Below, one piece after another: positions 13,163 to 13,972 of a stretch of DNA of 13,972 bases (the first letter of the stretch is position 1; each line of letters starts with the position of its first letter). The notes beneath the pieces were generated by a model. That model ran no database searches. It worked only from the letters and a program-made list of their open reading frames with translations, and was not told the origin of the DNA. The position numbers were made by a program, and so were the translations under genes. This stretch comes from XYA12-FULL-58-9 sp001798605 (GTDB taxonomy: Bacteria > Myxococcota > XYA12-FULL-58-9). Location: NCBI GenBank assembly GCA_036736205.1, contig DAINMX010000178.1:1-13972 (forward strand), read 5' to 3'.

Positions 13163-13858
13163 TCAAGTGATACCGAGTTCAGCAAATGCGGCACGGGCGT
13201 AAGCATCGGCCAGATCCCGTGCGACCCAATCGGCACCGGCATCGCTCAGGTCTCTGGCAGAATAGGGACCCGACGCCACCGCCAAACATCGGGCGTCATT
13301 TGCCCTGGCTGCGGCGACGTCAGACGGCGTGTCGCCGATGATCAGTACCTCGCACCCATCTTTATCGGTGCCCAAGTGGTCACGTCCCCGCTCAATCCCC
13401 GCGGCGATGACCTGGCGACGGTCCTCGTGGTCAGAGCCATAGCCGCCGAACGCGAAGCGCCCGTCCAGGCCGACTCTGTCAAGCTTGATCCGGGCCCCTC
13501 TCTCCATGTTGCCCGTGCCGAGACCCAAGGCGACGTCTGCCCTGTGCTGCAACCATTGTGTCAACGCGTGCGCTCCGGGTTTAGCGACCGCATTGCGGGT
13601 GTTTGCGACAATGTTGGGTAGCAGACAGAGATAGGTGTCGAGGATCGACCGCATCACAGTGTCGCTATCCTCAACTCCGCGAGCCTGCAGGGTGGCGCGC
13701 ACGATGGATGGGTCGGTCATGCCCGCCAATTTGACATCTCGGGTGGCATCCGGGATACCCAACCGGGCCAAGAATGCAGCATCTAAGGCCGCCTTCCCCG
13801 CGCCCGCCATGGTTAGCAAGGTGCCGTCGATATCAAACAGGGCGATGAGTGCGTGCAT
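13163..13858 (-). CDS. HAD-superfamily hydrolase (phosphoglycolate phosphatase-like)
   Basis: A 231-residue cytoplasmic phosphatase. Motif I is FDIDGTLL (8-15) with nucleophile Asp9 and acid/base Asp11. Motif II is the Thr of GLGTGN (Thr115). Motif III is Lys125 in GARIKLDRVGL. Motif IV is GDTPSDVAAA (175-184) with Asp176 and Asp180 for magnesium. Residues about 16-90 form a helical C1 cap, which places it in subfamily IA with phosphoglycolate and pyrophosphate-type phosphatases. All catalytic residues are present. The start is taken at the ATG at 13858 with AGG four bases upstream; the preceding GTG at 13861 is the alternative. The gene converges on the SPFH genes and has no obvious functional link to them. 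The substrate cannot be read from sequence. Confidence 0.88.
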   Translation of the reverse strand: MHALIALFDIDGTLLTMAGAGKAALDAAFLARLGIPDATRDVKLAGMTDPSIVRATLQARGVEDSDTVMRSILDTYLCLLPNIVANTRNAVAKPGAHALTQWLQHRADVALGLGTGNMERGARIKLDRVGLDGRFAFGGYGSDHEDRRQVIAAGIERGRDHLGTDKDGCEVLIIGDTPSDVAAARANDARCLAVASGPYSARDLSDAGADWVARDLADAYARAAFAELGIT

Positions 13859-13936
13859 CACGCCTGAAGTTATCGTTCAGCATGTGCTATTGTTGCTGGA
13901 TAGGAAATGAGGGGGTTGGAAGCAATCCCAATCGGT

Positions 13937-13966
13937 TAACGTGTTCCTCTATGGCCAAACACGTTA
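13937..13966. repeat. Inverted repeat at the right edge, operator-like
   Basis: TAACGTGTT (13937-13945) and AACACGTTA (13958-13966) are perfect 9-bp arms around a 12-nt centre. The centre contains an ATG at 13951 that opens a frame (MAKHVTN) running off the window; no ribosome-binding site precedes it, so a gene is not called. The left part, GTTAACGTGTT, differs by one base from GTTAACATGTT in the mazEF control region. It may be an operator for a gene beyond the edge, upstream of the divergent HAD gene. The rest of 13859-13936 shows nothing firm. Confidence 0.45.
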
Positions 13967-13972
13967 CAAACG

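Overview
The window is about 14 kb of moderately GC-rich bacterial DNA. It looks chromosomal and comes from a Gram-negative organism. I infer this from a lipoprotein signal, an outer-membrane-type beta-barrel protein ending in Phe, and an acyl-CoA carboxylase split into three subunit genes. The Asp/Gly-rich lipoprotein linker and the split carboxylase recall Myxococcota and related former Deltaproteobacteria. That placement is a guess from gene style, not from a marker gene.

Layout. (1) 124-643: a brnT-brnA type II toxin-antitoxin pair with a palindrome lying over the promoter; the toxin appears to be read from a leaderless GTG. (2) 785-3225: a divergent pair, a left-handed beta-helix protein with a degenerate nucleotidyltransferase-like front half (minus) and a PAPS-dependent sulfotransferase-family enzyme (plus). 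Both suggest surface glycan or small-molecule modification. (3) 3347-4273: a secreted lipoprotein of unknown function. (4) 4315-8125: an acyl-CoA carboxylase operon (carboxyltransferase, biotin carboxylase, small biotin carrier subunit). Its only long internal gap holds seven tandem copies of an 8-bp unit. (5) 8236-10165: a signal-peptide-bearing probable outer-membrane protein and a small DUF3592-like membrane protein. (6) 10171-13109: a MazE-like/MazF-like toxin-antitoxin pair with a two-box palindromic operator, followed 37 nt later on the same strand by an NfeD-like gene and two tandem stomatin/SPFH paralogues. These five genes are tightly packed and could be one transcript. (7) 13163-13858 (minus): a HAD-family phosphatase converging on the SPFH genes. 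(8) 13859-13972: a non-coding edge with an inverted repeat.

The carboxylase genes form one enzyme: the carrier's biotin is carboxylated by the biotin carboxylase and the carboxyl group passes to an acyl-CoA on the carboxyltransferase. The NfeD-SPFH set is a membrane-microdomain scaffold. The least ordinary arrangement is the MazEF-type module feeding directly into this NfeD-SPFH-SPFH set. It is the best candidate for an undescribed unit, although chance adjacency is the simpler explanation.
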